Assembly: GCF_001761485.1 (NCBI RefSeq)
Contig: NC_090774.1
Span: 3,224,001 to 3,288,000 of the forward strand
Reading direction: 5' to 3'
Length of the DNA stretch: 64,000 nt
Origin: Yarrowia lipolytica
Lineage: Eukaryota > Ascomycota > Dipodascomycetes > Dipodascales
Part shown: piece by piece, positions 51,519-62,800 of the stretch
How positions within the stretch are numbered: the first letter of the stretch is position 1
How the letters are laid out: every line of letters begins with the position of its first letter
Made by a program: the position numbers and the translations under genes
Notes under the pieces: model-generated
Told to the model about the DNA's origin: nothing
Seen by the model: the letters and a program-made list of their open reading frames with translations, nothing else
Databases searched by the model: none

Positions 51519-53581
51519 TATGTGCTGTGGTGGTAACACTCGATAATTTGTGATGATACGACAAGGTTCGGTGGTAAGGTTTGTGCTGCGTGTGTGATGC
51601 GGGTTGTTGAGGCGTTGACTGGATGTGGTGATGGTAGTGGGTATGTAGATACCGGTAGGTTGTGTACATGCTGTATTGGATGGCAGCTAATGGATGTTGG
51701 TGTGCTGATTATCCTTGGTATTGGCTACAGATACTGGTGCTGTGTTTTTATGGATAGCTTGGTCGGCTTAGCAACCGTATGGCAAAGTCGTCTCTCTTAC
51801 ACAAGCTAGGAAGGCTCCATATAGCCCCTTCAAGTGAAGTTGTCTGGGCGCGATTCCTCCTCAAGATACGCAGGCCAGGCACAAGTACTTGTACTTGTAG
51901 CTCCAACCTGCCCCAAAGGTAATATCCCAGGCCACAAAGCAGGTGCCACTTCCTCTCGTCAGTCCTTGCTATAACTCAAGTATTGTTCCACGCTCACATG
52001 TCCGTGGCTTACTAATTCAACAAACCTCCTCCTGGGTTCGACTCTCACCGGGGTACTATAAGTAGTATTATGAAGGCGCCTACAGGGGACCCCAACTGTC
52101 ATGATATCATCGGATATCAAAAGATAGCCCATCGCCAAGAAAAGCAATCCGGGGAGAGATAGCCGATCGAGAAGTGTGGGGATAGACACAGTATCCTTGA
52201 GCCTTGCACCAAAACCCAACAAACTACTATATACGGCAACACTCCACCCCCTCCGGAATCCACCAATTTATTATTCCGGATGCTCTTGCCCCACCAAGTT
52301 CCAGTCCGTGATAGTACGCTTGGTAGAGAGGGTCCCACATGTACGAGTAGTGCACAACCGCATACAAAAGCTGCGATATTCCTGCACAGAAAAGTAGTGG
52401 CGGATATATATTGATTGATCAAATAACATGTGTGCACAGCCCCGCACTCTACGTGCTCGTATTCAGCCTCATAGAGTGTCACCACGTTGTCGCAACCAAC
52501 CATCATCCACCTTAGCTCGGCCGAGTCACGTCATGTATTAGGGGCGCGCACCAATGTACACAAAGTTGCACTAACAAGAGCTTCTTGCGCGTTGCAGCTC
52601 TACGCCGCAAAGTGCCGTGCCGAACACAAAGACCTACTCAGCAGCTCCAAGGGCGCTCGGCCAACGATATAAATACACTCTCACCTCCGTATTCATGTTC
52701 CCTGCATTGCGGTTCTCACCATGGGCAATAGGCTTCATGTTTGAGACCCTCTCGCATAGAAGTGGCAAAGGTAGGCGAGCAAAGCGGAAGCAAGCAGGAA
52801 CGCTGGAATTGGCAGTAAACACAGCGTAGCCCCGGCGTTCGAAGCGGCTGAACGACACAAAGCGACATGTAACATCATTGCGGTTATGCTCAGCCTCGCC
52901 CTCGTATCATCGGGTCTCTAAAGTGTCTCTTGGCTTTTCTCGGGTTTGGCTTCCGAGCAACTGCGTGTGTTTTGCCTGTATAGCGCTCCACCAAATTATT
53001 CCAAGAGTGTATCGGACAGCATTCTCTGGAAGTCTACGAAGCCAACTTGTACTCTTCCAATCTTCTTTTTATTACCTCGAAGCTATAAAAAATGACCTGA
53101 TCCGCGGCAAGATCGGAGCCCAACCCTCATTCTAACTTGTCCATTCTTTTGCTTGTCCATGACCATTATTTAGCCCTTCAAGCTGCCTAAACGGTTTTTG
53201 GAGTTGAACTCTTGATCCGTTAACCTCAGCATTTAAATCTTTTTAAACGCGCATGAGATGTTGCTGCCGGAACACTTTAGGAATGGGACGTAGTAGGGGG
53301 CGTATCAGAGCCCCAGAAGAGAGATTTGAACACAGAACTGAATATAACAAGGCTCGAATAACCATCCGGTTACCCCATACATCGTTATAATCCCACTACT
53401 TCCTCCCACCGACACTCTTCGACCCCAGACATTAAAGCCTATACAAATTACAAAAGCCTACTCTGCAGACAGTAAACTCAGCCTAGCACGGCTCATGTAT
53501 CTCTCAATGTAGATCTACCGTACAAGTGTACTTGATGGCCGCCTTCTCCACTCCCAACCTCCTTCGTCTCCATCGACACCA
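51519..53581. other. Divergent intergenic region, COQ11 to the RTA1-family gene
   Basis: About 2.1 kb with no gene. A CA/TG-rich leader precedes COQ11. A GTAC-type run lies at 51881-51900 (AAGTACTTGTACTTGTAG), and CTACAGTA-like words are scattered. A T-arm-like GGGTTCGACTC near 52033 is not part of a tRNA. Confidence 0.5.
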
Positions 53582-54658
53582 ATGAAAATCTCAACGCTCA
53601 TAGTCGTGGCAGCTCTCATTGGCCTGTGTTTGGCTGCTCCCCCCAGTGCAGAGGAGATGGGAATGACCCCAGACGAATGGTCCAACTGGGTGTACTCCCA
53701 GTATGGTGTCTACGGAATGCGACCCAGTCGAGCCGCCAATCTCGTGGGAATGATTCTCTTCATTATCCTGTGGGCTATCCAAGGAGCGCTGGCCTTGTAC
53801 TACCGACAATGGTGGTTTGGAGGAGCCTTCTTCTGTGGCATCTGTCTGGAGTTTCTCGGATACCTGGGCCGATTCCTGTCCACCTGGGATCTCCAGAACT
53901 TGAACGAGTTCATTCTACAGATTGTCTGTCTGACTCTGGCACCTGCCTTCATAATGGCGGGTGTCTACTGTCTGCTGGCAAAGTTTGTCGTCATCTACGG
54001 AGAGAGCTACAGTCGGGTAGCTCCTCTGGTGTACACATTGATCTTCGTGGCCTGTGATTTGATTTCCATTGTCATCCAGGCTGTAGGAGGAGGTATTTCA
54101 GCCACTGCTCTCTACGACAACAAGTCTACCGACGACGGAACTCACATCATGGTCGCCGGTATGGCTTTTCAGGTCTTCACCATGTCAATTTTCTTTATCA
54201 TGACCACTGACTTCTTGTGGCGAGTGCACAAGGGTATCCGTAACCCCAACGTCGCGGACTCTCGAGCCAATGACCCCGAAATCATTGCTATTCGAGAGTC
54301 GCCCAAGATGAAGTACTTTGTCATTGCTACATACATTGCCTTTGGCTTTGTCTTCACTCGGTCCGTCTACCGAGTCGTCGAGCTGGCTGAGGGCTGGTAC
54401 GGCAATCTTCTTCAGCACGAGGCCTACCTGCTTGTGCTGGACGGTCTGATGATGCTCATTGCCATCACCATTCTGACCGTCTTCTACCCCGGCTTCGTCT
54501 GGGGCCGAACCCACATCAACGCCGGAGCTGTCAAGCATAGCAAGAGCGAAAAAAACGAGTTCCAGGACGTTCAGCAGGAACATTACCCCGAACAGCAAGA
54601 ATACCCGGAACAGCGAGACGATGGGTCTTACGGAAAGGAGACCGAAAGCAGTGTTTAG
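53582..54658 (+). CDS. RTA1/Rsb1-family membrane protein
   Basis: A 358-residue protein that starts with a cleavable-type signal peptide (MKISTLIVVAALIGLCLAAP). About seven hydrophobic segments follow, the layout of the fungal RTA1-like family (Rta1, Rtm1, Rsb1). Family landmarks are FGGAFFCGICLEFLGYLGRF, LTLAPAFIMAGVYCLLAKFV, FVACDLISIVIQAVGGGISA, FVFTRSVYRVVELAEGWYG and LLVLDGLMMLIAITILTVFY. RTA1-family proteins export or flip sphingoid bases or give resistance to toxic compounds such as aminocholesterol and molasses toxins. The hydrophilic C-terminus holds YPEQQEYPEQ, a small repeat. The signal peptide plus seven TM layout is receptor-like, but no function can be assigned to this paralog. 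Confidence 0.88.
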   Translation: MKISTLIVVAALIGLCLAAPPSAEEMGMTPDEWSNWVYSQYGVYGMRPSRAANLVGMILFIILWAIQGALALYYRQWWFGGAFFCGICLEFLGYLGRFLSTWDLQNLNEFILQIVCLTLAPAFIMAGVYCLLAKFVVIYGESYSRVAPLVYTLIFVACDLISIVIQAVGGGISATALYDNKSTDDGTHIMVAGMAFQVFTMSIFFIMTTDFLWRVHKGIRNPNVADSRANDPEIIAIRESPKMKYFVIATYIAFGFVFTRSVYRVVELAEGWYGNLLQHEAYLLVLDGLMMLIAITILTVFYPGFVWGRTHINAGAVKHSKSEKNEFQDVQQEHYPEQQEYPEQRDDGSYGKETESSV

Positions 54659-55207
54659 AAGTCATATATAATGTATTATTTTGTTTTGAGCTACGAGAAT
54701 CTAAGGCATGGGAGGCTACCCTAAGGCCCAGATGTTTGAGACATAGGACACTGAGACCAGACATTGTGAGACAGTACTAAATAGGTACTCGTGCAAGCAC
54801 ACATGCAAGTTCGAGACGGTACAATGTAGATACTTGTACGAGTACTCATTATGATGACACTCACAAGATGCTAGTATCCAGATCTAGACTGATGCACCCT
54901 CCGAAGCCGAATAAACAAGTTGACACTAGTAGCCAAGACTACAATAGTGCATGTAGCATCGTTGGATAGAGAAGAGTTCCTTGGGGAAGTGCTGTATTTA
55001 TGAGTAAAACTAGGGATCGTATAACCATGACAAAATTACTGAGCAAATATCTCAAATCTGTCACCGACTCTCACTTTTCAAATTTATCGCCTTTAACGAA
55101 CATGAACCCACATGTTTTTCCACCGAAATGCATCCTAACATACACTAAAACACAATGTCACAAGGACTTTTGCCAGACCTTTGGAAACCGCTCAAACAAC
55201 TGAAAAC
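54659..55207. other. Intergenic gap
   Basis: About 550 bases with no gene. GTAC-type words lie at 54778-54850 (GGTACTCGTGCAAGCAC, ACTTGTACGAGTACTC). The leader of the next gene contains an out-of-frame ATG at 55155. Confidence 0.5.
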
Positions 55208-56236
55208 ATGCTTAACCACGATATTTGGACTCAGATTTTCTCTTTGGTCGACTTTCGCACCGCGCTGAACCTCAGATACTCGTGCAGAGAGCTCTTTCAT
55301 CTGAGCAACGAACTGTCCGATGCAGTTTGGGCTCTATACCTGAAAGATATCGGGGGAGAGTTCTGTGAGAAGGCCAAAAACAGCGTCATTCGACTCAACA
55401 GACCTCTGGTTTTCACCACAGGACCTTTGACCAAGTGCAGTCAGAAGGCAGGTCCTCCTAGTCCGAAGGCTGGGTTCCTCAAACACCTCGTATACATACA
55501 AGGAGACGGTAAGATCGGGTATGTGGTGAACTATCGGGAATGGAGTGTTAAAGCGGTGGAAACTGAAGGAGGAACTGATACTACGTCCTGGTACTGTTTC
55601 TCTGAATTCAACAAGGAGTTTGAGTCCATCGCCCTAGAAGAAAACAGCGTGGTGTGGCAGAAACGACAGGGACCAGATTTGAGAGTCCAGATACCTATGA
55701 AATACCAAAACACAAGACACAAGCATCTCTTTAGAGCCTCGAATCCAAACCAGACCTTTGTCTATCTCCATAGATACTGGGAAGACTCAGAGGAAACAGA
55801 CAAACAAGACTTTCTTAGTGACATACTGTTTGTGAACTGGAAGGAGAGGAGAATGAACTTGTTGGAAGGATGTATAACTATGGCTTCCGCCAACAGTGTC
55901 AATTGCGTCCTTATAAATGGACTGCTATTCTTCAAGGGACCTAACTACACTCTTCAAGTGAAGAACATGCTTACTGGAGAACATCATCAGGTGAGTCCCA
56001 ATGGGGTGGAAATCGGTTACCATGATGATAGATACGTGTGCTACAACACTCTGGAAACAACACATGTGATAGATACACTCACTCTGTTAATCTACCCTCT
56101 GACTAATGTGCTATTCGACTTTCGCAGTGGAATTCAGCATATTGAAGGCCAGTTTATAAGCTGGTTGCACCCTGTAGTTGGTTCAGGCACCTTAAATCTC
56201 AAACCAGGCCAAGTCATGAACCTCAGTGACGTGTGA
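55208..56236 (+). CDS. F-box-like protein of unknown target
   Basis: A 342-residue protein. The N-terminus (MLNHDIWTQIFSLVDFRTAL then NLRYSCRELFHLSNE) matches the F-box pattern of a short helix, I..IF..L, then a Cys-Arg helix, which binds Skp1 in SCF ubiquitin ligases. It lacks the usual Leu-Pro start. The remaining 290 residues are beta-rich and repetitive in feel (GKIGYVVNYREWSVKAVETE, SDILFVNWKERRMNLLEGC, NCVLINGLLFFKGPNYTL), perhaps a divergent propeller. I do not recognise the gene. Codon use is weakly biased, so expression is probably low. The start is the first in-frame ATG (55208). An out-of-frame ATG 53 bases upstream could reduce translation. No intron is evident. Confidence 0.7.
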   Translation: MLNHDIWTQIFSLVDFRTALNLRYSCRELFHLSNELSDAVWALYLKDIGGEFCEKAKNSVIRLNRPLVFTTGPLTKCSQKAGPPSPKAGFLKHLVYIQGDGKIGYVVNYREWSVKAVETEGGTDTTSWYCFSEFNKEFESIALEENSVVWQKRQGPDLRVQIPMKYQNTRHKHLFRASNPNQTFVYLHRYWEDSEETDKQDFLSDILFVNWKERRMNLLEGCITMASANSVNCVLINGLLFFKGPNYTLQVKNMLTGEHHQVSPNGVEIGYHDDRYVCYNTLETTHVIDTLTLLIYPLTNVLFDFRSGIQHIEGQFISWLHPVVGSGTLNLKPGQVMNLSDV

Positions 56237-56376
56237 CCGGGGTTAAGTACATTCACATCAACCTACATACAAGTATACTGCATACACCTTAACGTCTATA
56301 TCAATAATACATTAAATACATACTTAACCAATATGTTTGTCTTGGCCAGTCGTTTGTGGGCTTGGAAGATAATCGC

Positions 56377-57600
56377 TTATTTGATGTTAACGACCTTAAC
56401 ATCGAAAGTAAGCTGGGAGTTGGGGGGGATACCGGGCAGCTTCTGCTTACCGTAGGCCATTCCAGGGGGGATAATGATTCGTCGCTCACCCTTGACCTTC
56501 ATACCCTGGACACCAATGTCCCATCCTCGGATGACCTCGCCCTTACCGACAGAGAAGTAGAAAGGCTTACCCTTGGAGTTGGAGTCAAAGACCTTACCGT
56601 TGGCGAGCTTGCCAACGTATCGGACACCGACCTTGGAGCCGACCTTGGCGGAAGGACCCTCACCGACGGTTCGGTCCTCAATCTTGACACCACCCTCAAG
56701 CTGTCGGGTGACAAGCTTGGGCTTGGGCTCGGAGGGAGTGGGGCCCTGCTCGAGGTTCTTGGTGAAGGCAACCTTGGCCTTCTTGGCGGCCTTCTCCTGC
56801 TTCTTCTCCTCGGCGGCTCGCTTGAGGATCTTCTTAGGCTCGACAACGGGCTCTTCCTCCTCATCCTCATCGTCCTCATCGTCCTCGTCGTCCTGCTCCA
56901 TGAGCTCGACAAGTCGCTCGTCACCGTTGATGACCTCATCCTCATCGGGAGAGAGATCGTACTCGCCTTCGTCGAGCTCGTCCTCATCATCCTCGTCGTC
57001 CTCACCGAGAGCAAGGAGCTCATCCTCGTCCTCCATGTCGTAGGGGTGCTCAATGTAGTTACCGGAGAGGTGGATGGCGTAGGAGCCAGTGACCTCGAAC
57101 ATGATCTGCTCACCGGGGGTGATAACGAGATCAAGAGTCTGCTGGTATCCAAACTTGGGGGAGAGAGTGCAGACAACAAAGTCCTCAATCTCACCCTCGT
57201 CGTCGTCGTCCTCATCGTCCTCCTCGAACTCCATCTCGTCGTCCTCGTCGTCATCCTCATCGTCGTCTCCTCCCTCAACCTCATCGAGACCGTCCTCGTT
57301 GGCGGCGATCAGCTTCTTGATCTGAGCCATGTCCTCAGCAGAGACTTCGTCATCCTCATCGTCGTCATCCTCGTCCTCGTCATCCTCGTCGTCCTCATCG
57401 TCGAAGTTGTCGGCAGGCTTAAGGATTCGGAGAGTGGCGGGCTCCTCCTCATCACCCTCAATTCGGGCGGGATCAATGGCAGCCATGGTGATTCGCACAG
57501 AAACAGGGAAGTCCTGCTCAATGGGGGCCACGGGAATTCCGGGGAACACGGCCAGGGTGTAGGAGGCCAGGGGAAGGCAGTTGTTGGCGTTGTTAGACAT
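56377..57600 (-). CDS. FPR4: Nucleolar FKBP-type prolyl isomerase (Fpr3/Fpr4 type)
   Basis: A 407-residue protein. An N-terminal nucleoplasmin-like fold (CLPLASYTLAVFPGIPVAPI, then FVVCTLSPKFGYQQTLDLVI and MFEVTGSYAIHLSGNY) is interrupted by long Asp/Glu runs (about 65-140 and 190-260). A basic nucleolar-type stretch follows (PKKILKRAAEEKKQEKAAKK). The C-terminal 108 residues are a complete FKBP domain: VGSKVGVRYVGKLANGKVFD, FYFSVGKGEVIRGWDIGVQG and ERRIIIPPGMAYGKQKLPGI. Fpr4 isomerises prolines in histone H3 tails and acts as a histone chaperone at rDNA. The ATG at 57600 fits the family start. The acidic runs are coded by GA-rich DNA and produce a long meaningless frame on the opposite strand. 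Confidence 0.95.
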   Translation of the reverse strand: MSNNANNCLPLASYTLAVFPGIPVAPIEQDFPVSVRITMAAIDPARIEGDEEEPATLRILKPADNFDDEDDEDDEDEDDDDEDDEVSAEDMAQIKKLIAANEDGLDEVEGGDDDEDDDEDDEMEFEEDDEDDDDEGEIEDFVVCTLSPKFGYQQTLDLVITPGEQIMFEVTGSYAIHLSGNYIEHPYDMEDEDELLALGEDDEDDEDELDEGEYDLSPDEDEVINGDERLVELMEQDDEDDEDDEDEEEEPVVEPKKILKRAAEEKKQEKAAKKAKVAFTKNLEQGPTPSEPKPKLVTRQLEGGVKIEDRTVGEGPSAKVGSKVGVRYVGKLANGKVFDSNSKGKPFYFSVGKGEVIRGWDIGVQGMKVKGERRIIIPPGMAYGKQKLPGIPPNSQLTFDVKVVNIK

Positions 57601-59633
57601 GGTTGTTGTGTGTGATAGATACAAAAGTGCAGACCCAAGTATTTAAAATGGGCAAATTTTTGGAATAAGGTTGCATATGCACTAAGAGCTTAACGGGAGT
57701 GCTGTACATTTGGCTGGAGCTCGTGGAAGACGGTGAAACCGTTATTGTGGCAATGGTGGGATCTATCGAGGTAATTGGTAGGACACATGCACCAACATAC
57801 GTGTATATGACATGTAGAACCGTCCACTGCTGTTAGGCGATATGTCGTCTTTCGCAGCCCATCAAGGCACTCTCAAACCCAATCCATGGAAAATAAACGT
57901 GGGACTATTTGGACTTGGGACTTGGTGCTTGCAATCGTTGTTGGTTGTGTCGTCACGTAACATTTATAGCAACTTAGGGACATCTGGCAGAGAAGGCTGC
58001 TTGGTCCAGTAGTGTGGTAGCCTTGAATTGGTCATGTGAGATTGTGATTGGTCTGCATTGGTCGCCCCCATCTCGAGCAATGGCTTTTTTCGTTCCCATG
58101 GAACTCTTTGGAACAGCAACACCATACACATTATTCATGTAAGGCGTGCAGGATAAGGTGGCGGCGAGGTGAGGCAGAGATGGGAATGGATATTTGTCAC
58201 ATGTATAGGGGTTGGACTATGGCGGGTCACTATAGAATGTGTAACTGTACTTCTTCTCAGTCCATATAGCCATTTTTGGTCTTGTTACTCTTTTTTCCAT
58301 CTCATTTCACCCCCAATACTTGCTGCTTTGTTGGCAGGCACCACACGGACATTGGGCGGCTGCTTTAAGTGAAACACCAACTGAGCCTTAACTAAAGACG
58401 ACGGTTTTTTCACAAATCGTGGCCCACCAAAACTGGCTCCATGGACTGTATATAAAGCTGCACAGTGAAAAAAACAAAAAACGCACTCCACATAGACGAT
58501 GCACTGATGACGTCGTACTGTAGATGAGGAGATACATGTTGACATGTTGTAGCAGAAGATGTGGTAGAGGTCCAGTTGGTGGCAAACACCCAGGTGGCGA
58601 CTCAATTAATGCCATGGTGACAGAGGGGCTGTAATTGGTGTTCATTCTGGTGAGATACATTCCGCAGTGTAGCCACCAGAAGCTACGGGTCATGATAGGC
58701 GGTTGTACATTTGTAGGAAGAGTGTCCAAGTTGAGAGAGAGTGGTATCGCGAATGGACACCTACCGTACATGCTGTGTGAACAGCAACTGGCACCAATAT
58801 GTCTGAGAGGTAAAGACGAGGGGAGCTATCTTAAGTCATCTACCAGGTCAGAGGAAACTTGCGAGTTTAGAAGGTCATTGTTTTATCAAGCCTAGTCCAG
58901 TATGACAGTTGTCTAAAAGTAGCATTTACAGTAACAAGGTCTGGACAGGTTGGTAATACAAAAAAAAGTGCAAAGAACACCAGTTTCCAATACTTCGACT
59001 CTTACTACTCGTGCCAGAAGAGCCATCATTGTTCTACTTGTAGGTAACTACAAGCAACATCCTCCCACACCCCAGAGCCACTAATGGATGCCCGCTTCAC
59101 AACGGAACAACAGCGACCAGAGATGCATGGCAGTAGCAGTCTGAACAGCATGGAATGTATTTACAGAGAGAGACCGCAGCAACAAGCTACAAGTACAATG
59201 GTTCTTCACAGAAGACCGTTTGTCAAGTGAGTGATTACGTACAAGTGGCTTCCATGGTCTGAGTCGAACTCGGGACGTAAATATCGGTGAGTACATGTAA
59301 ACACAGGTTCTAATACAGCACATCACCGCTAGTCAGCGCTGTTCAGCACAACGCCATCACCACAGGCAAGCATTTTGTGGAACAATTTATAAAATGCGGT
59401 TTACAAGTAAGAGCTACAGATACCAGTGCCTTTTTTTGGTTCTACGTGTGCACGCAGTCGTATATATACGCTCCTACTTTTGACTCCCACTTGTGGCTAC
59501 GAGTACAAATAGTCGCTTCGCGCCTACTTGTAAGTAAAATTCAAATTGCATTGCTATACAGCTTTTGACAGACGACGGCTTCACCACCGTCCACCATTTT
59601 CCACCCCCATGTTCCATTTTGTGTTTTTATAAT
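57601..59633. other. Intergenic region, FPR4 upstream to RPL6 3' end
   Basis: About 2 kb with no gene. The FPR4 side has a TATTTAAA-like AT word near 57640-57648 (on the minus strand TTTAAATA). ACTTGTA/GTACAAGT-type words occur near 59035-59050 and 59239-59243. No RNA or mobile element is seen. Confidence 0.5.
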
Positions 59634-60197
59634 TTAAAACTTGAGCAGGTGGGGCTTGTCACCAGACTTGAGAGAGAACTGGGAAGCCAGGTACTGCTTG
59701 AGAAGAGGAGTCTTCTTGATCTCGGCAATGAGAGCAGCATCGACGTCCTTCTGGTCGGCGACTCGCTCGGCCTTGAGCTCCTTCTGCTTGCCCTCGGCGA
59801 AGAACTGCTTCTCGGCCTTCTTGTCGGCGGAAGATCGAGCGAAGTAGGCAGGGGTGAACTTGTCAGCCTTGACACCGGAGACATCGACCTTAGTGGAGGT
59901 GGCAATGACGTATCGGGCGTTGACTCGTCGGAGAGGGACACCGTTGACCTTGAAGGGACCGGTCACAAGGAGAGTGCCATCCTCAAGAGACTTGAGGAGA
60001 ACAACTCGCTTGCCTCGGAATCGGCCGGCAAGGAGAATGAGTACGGCACCGGGAACAAGAGAAGGTCGCAGCTTGGACTTGTTCTGGACGGTGGGGATCT
60101 TGACGTGAGTGGGCTCAGCGACGTACCACTTGGGGGCCTTCTCAGTGGGGACGGTTCGGCTACCGCCGTTCTTGGCTCCTCCGATCTGCTTGGACAT
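59634..60197 (-). CDS. RPL6: 60S ribosomal protein eL6
   Basis: A 187-residue ribosomal protein. [20 protein letters not shown] followed by [10 protein letters not shown] and [20 protein letters not shown] up to [10 protein letters not shown] are diagnostic for eL6. The tail (about 115-187) is Lys/Ala-rich helix ending [11 protein letters not shown]. The length is close to yeast Rpl6 (176). It sits on the large-subunit surface contacting 25S rRNA expansion segments. Codon use is very strongly biased, as expected. The start is the ATG at 60197 with no intron, although many Yarrowia ribosomal protein genes have one near the start. Confidence 0.96.
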   Translation of the reverse strand: MSKQIGGAKNGGSRTVPTEKAPKWYVAEPTHVKIPTVQNKSKLRPSLVPGAVLILLAGRFRGKRVVLLKSLEDGTLLVTGPFKVNGVPLRRVNARYVIATSTKVDVSGVKADKFTPAYFARSSADKKAEKQFFAEGKQKELKAERVADQKDVDAALIAEIKKTPLLKQYLASQFSLKSGDKPHLLKF

Positions 60198-62800
60198 TTT
60201 TGATGTTTAGGGTGTTGAGGTGAGTGGAAAATGAGAGCGGTGAAAATCCACTATACCTGACGGCGGCCGATGCTCCGGAGCTGCATGAAAAAAGAGTGTA
60301 CATCTGGGAATGGGAATGTGTGACTGCCTTTTGGCTTAATTGGGAAATTCACGTGACAGTTGGGAGGAAACAGAGCCAAAGTCACACCCTAACCCAGGGT
60401 TGGGAGGTACGAGAGGTTGCCTGTTTGGGACAGACCACTCAGATGAGGAAACAGTCCTAACCCTATTTAACCGAACAGGCACGGTTTGATTAGTAACGAT
60501 TAGGGGATATACAGTGCTCTTTTCGCTTTTCCTGAGTGTCTTTTTGGAGCTCAAATGGCCTTCTCACAGCTGCTACTAAATTAAAGTTCACCAATCTCAG
60601 GAGTTAGAGTGGTTATGCAGCGTGATAGAGACCCTTCTGTGGGACACGATGCGCCATGCGACATAACGTGAGCTGCAGTTGGTGTTGCGGAGTACGCGGT
60701 TGGTTGCTGTGGCTCGGGAGGGCGTTGGGACGTCACGTGTATCAATATATGGTTGATATTGCAGTACGAGTACAAGTAGTCACCTGTAAAATGTCTATTA
60801 GGGCTGAGTGGTTATTAGTTAGAATTGGTTGAGTAACTAGCTAACATTAGTTGGATTTTACTTGTGCATTAGCGTGATTCTGTATTGTACTGTTTTTTTT
60901 TCTCCTTCTTTTTACAGTACATGAAATCCGTTCTTCTGTAACAGTAAGGAAAGAAGTTACTCATACTGTACTCATACAGTAGGGTTAGTTGCTGTCCAAG
61001 AACACGCGAGTATCCTCAGATGCTACTGTACATGTTGTATAGGAACTCCTTATGGGCACTGTCTAGGCTACACAACCATTCGAATCTATGCATATGCCAC
61101 CATCGAGATCTACAGTACAAATACCGTACACTAATGGGTAAGGGAAGGCACTCCACACCCGAAGCCGACTGCTCGTAGTTGTACTGATACTCGCACTGGA
61201 ACTAATGCAGAAAAAAATAATATATACCGCTTCTGTTTAAAACAATGGGTAGGGTTTGCCCGTTGCCGTTGGGTGACGGAGATCTCTCTGATGGTGATAT
61301 ACTAAGAAAAGCAGCCCAGCCTTGTCGCGCGGTTATTGAGACACAGCGCGTCTTTTGGGTCGGCGTACTGTCGCCGAAACCAAATGGGATTGGCTAGTAT
61401 CTGGAGCAGATATCGTTCTTGGCGTAGGTTGTGAGAGTGTCAAGCGGCTGATTGATAAGGGTGTAATATTATAGGTGACATGTGAATGATATGTTGACAC
61501 AATTACAATAAGCACCGAATGAACATGTACTTGTAATACAAGTACTTCACTTGTACCGGCACTTGTACACCTAAAAATGTACTGCATGAACATCACCATC
61601 GTTTGGGGGGTACACAAGGGGTTCGGATAGGTCCGTCAGCAATCTTCTGGAAGACAACTGCTTGAAACATGCAAGGTCAATCCTAACTCCCTGGCCACGT
61701 GGACTATAGCGGGTGAGTCGTATCGTCATTCTTAGGGCCGGAGACGGGCCTGTGTTTATGAGCCAGCCAAACTCTGAATCCTTCGGTCTTCGCCGTATGA
61801 GCCAAACGGGCAACTTTGAGTTTTTCCACCCGAAGATAGTGTACTGGTGAACTGTGTCATCAAACTGAAAATTGCTCGGGGGAGGCTCAAGCAATGAGGG
61901 AGTGACGTGTGTAACGACAACAGACCATGGGTTATGTATGACTAACTGCTCAGACCTGTTTTTTTCAGTCCTACTAAGACTGTTCCGGTAGTAGCCCTTA
62001 GCCTCGAAAGATAAGAAACAGAAAAAGCAAAATGTCTTGGAATTCGACTGTGCGGAGTTCCGAATAGCTTATGGATGGGTGTAAGGAACAGAGAAGTCCC
62101 TAATCTTCAGTGACTACGCGGGGAAACACGAGATTGCACCCAAGACAATGACCGGGAAAAGGCGCAGCTATCAGTACAGTACGAAGCCAGACCCATTTCA
62201 CTTACACGCCGTTGCCTTGATAAGGTCTGATTCATGTGGGTGTTGTGAGAGGCCAGCAGGTATAAGCCTGCTTGGCATGTATCTGGCGTTGTACATACAG
62301 TAGCCACGATATCACTATCACAGAGTTACTGTGTGAAACAGGGAGTGTTCTTATCAGGTACAGTTTTGTTATTATCACGTGCAGAACGAATACCTCTTGG
62401 TCCCGTGAGTCTTTAAGATGTGGCCGAACCATTTTATCCATACAACCAAATCACGTATCTGCCTATTTCATTCTTTTTCTCTCACTTTCGGCCTCTCTTG
62501 CTCCCCTTTGTTACGCCGCCATATGAAGATCATGGAGGTCGCTCTACCAGGGAAAACTTTGTTAGCTTATCAACCAATCACAGCGCGTAGCATGGAACGG
62601 AGAAGACCGAAATGCTGGGAGAAAATATAGATGGAGCTTATCTGTCTCTCCTGGACTGCTTGTTATCTATGCATATTGAACTGTAAGAGGATTAAGCGAC
62701 AGGGACGGGCAGAAGACATCGATGGTATAAAAAAGAAGGGTGGTGGAGATATTTCACCCCAGATTCTATCAGATCAGCTTCGAAAGGTCAAACACGCAAG
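60198..62800. other. Long intergenic region between RPL6 and the purine permease
   Basis: About 2.6 kb, the longest gap apart from the left end, holding the promoters of two divergent genes. Near RPL6 is CAACCCTGGGTTAGGGTG (60386-60403, minus strand), a possible Rap1/telomere-like element as found before ribosomal genes in other yeasts. GTAC-type motifs are dense at 60761-60779 and 61527-61570. No gene, RNA or mobile element is convincing. Confidence 0.5.

Noticed and set aside
52026-52050. tRNA T-arm-like GGGTTCGACTC
   Set aside because: The flanking bases do not pair as a T stem, and no D arm or anticodon arm lies upstream.
56356-57615. A 419-codon frame antisense to FPR4, rich in Leu/Val
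   Set aside because: It is the complement of Asp/Glu (GAC/GAG) runs in FPR4. The repetitive Leu/Ile/Val text is an artefact of that composition.
59255-59280. Minus-strand GAGTTCGACTC resembling a B box
   Set aside because: No complete cloverleaf can be built around it.
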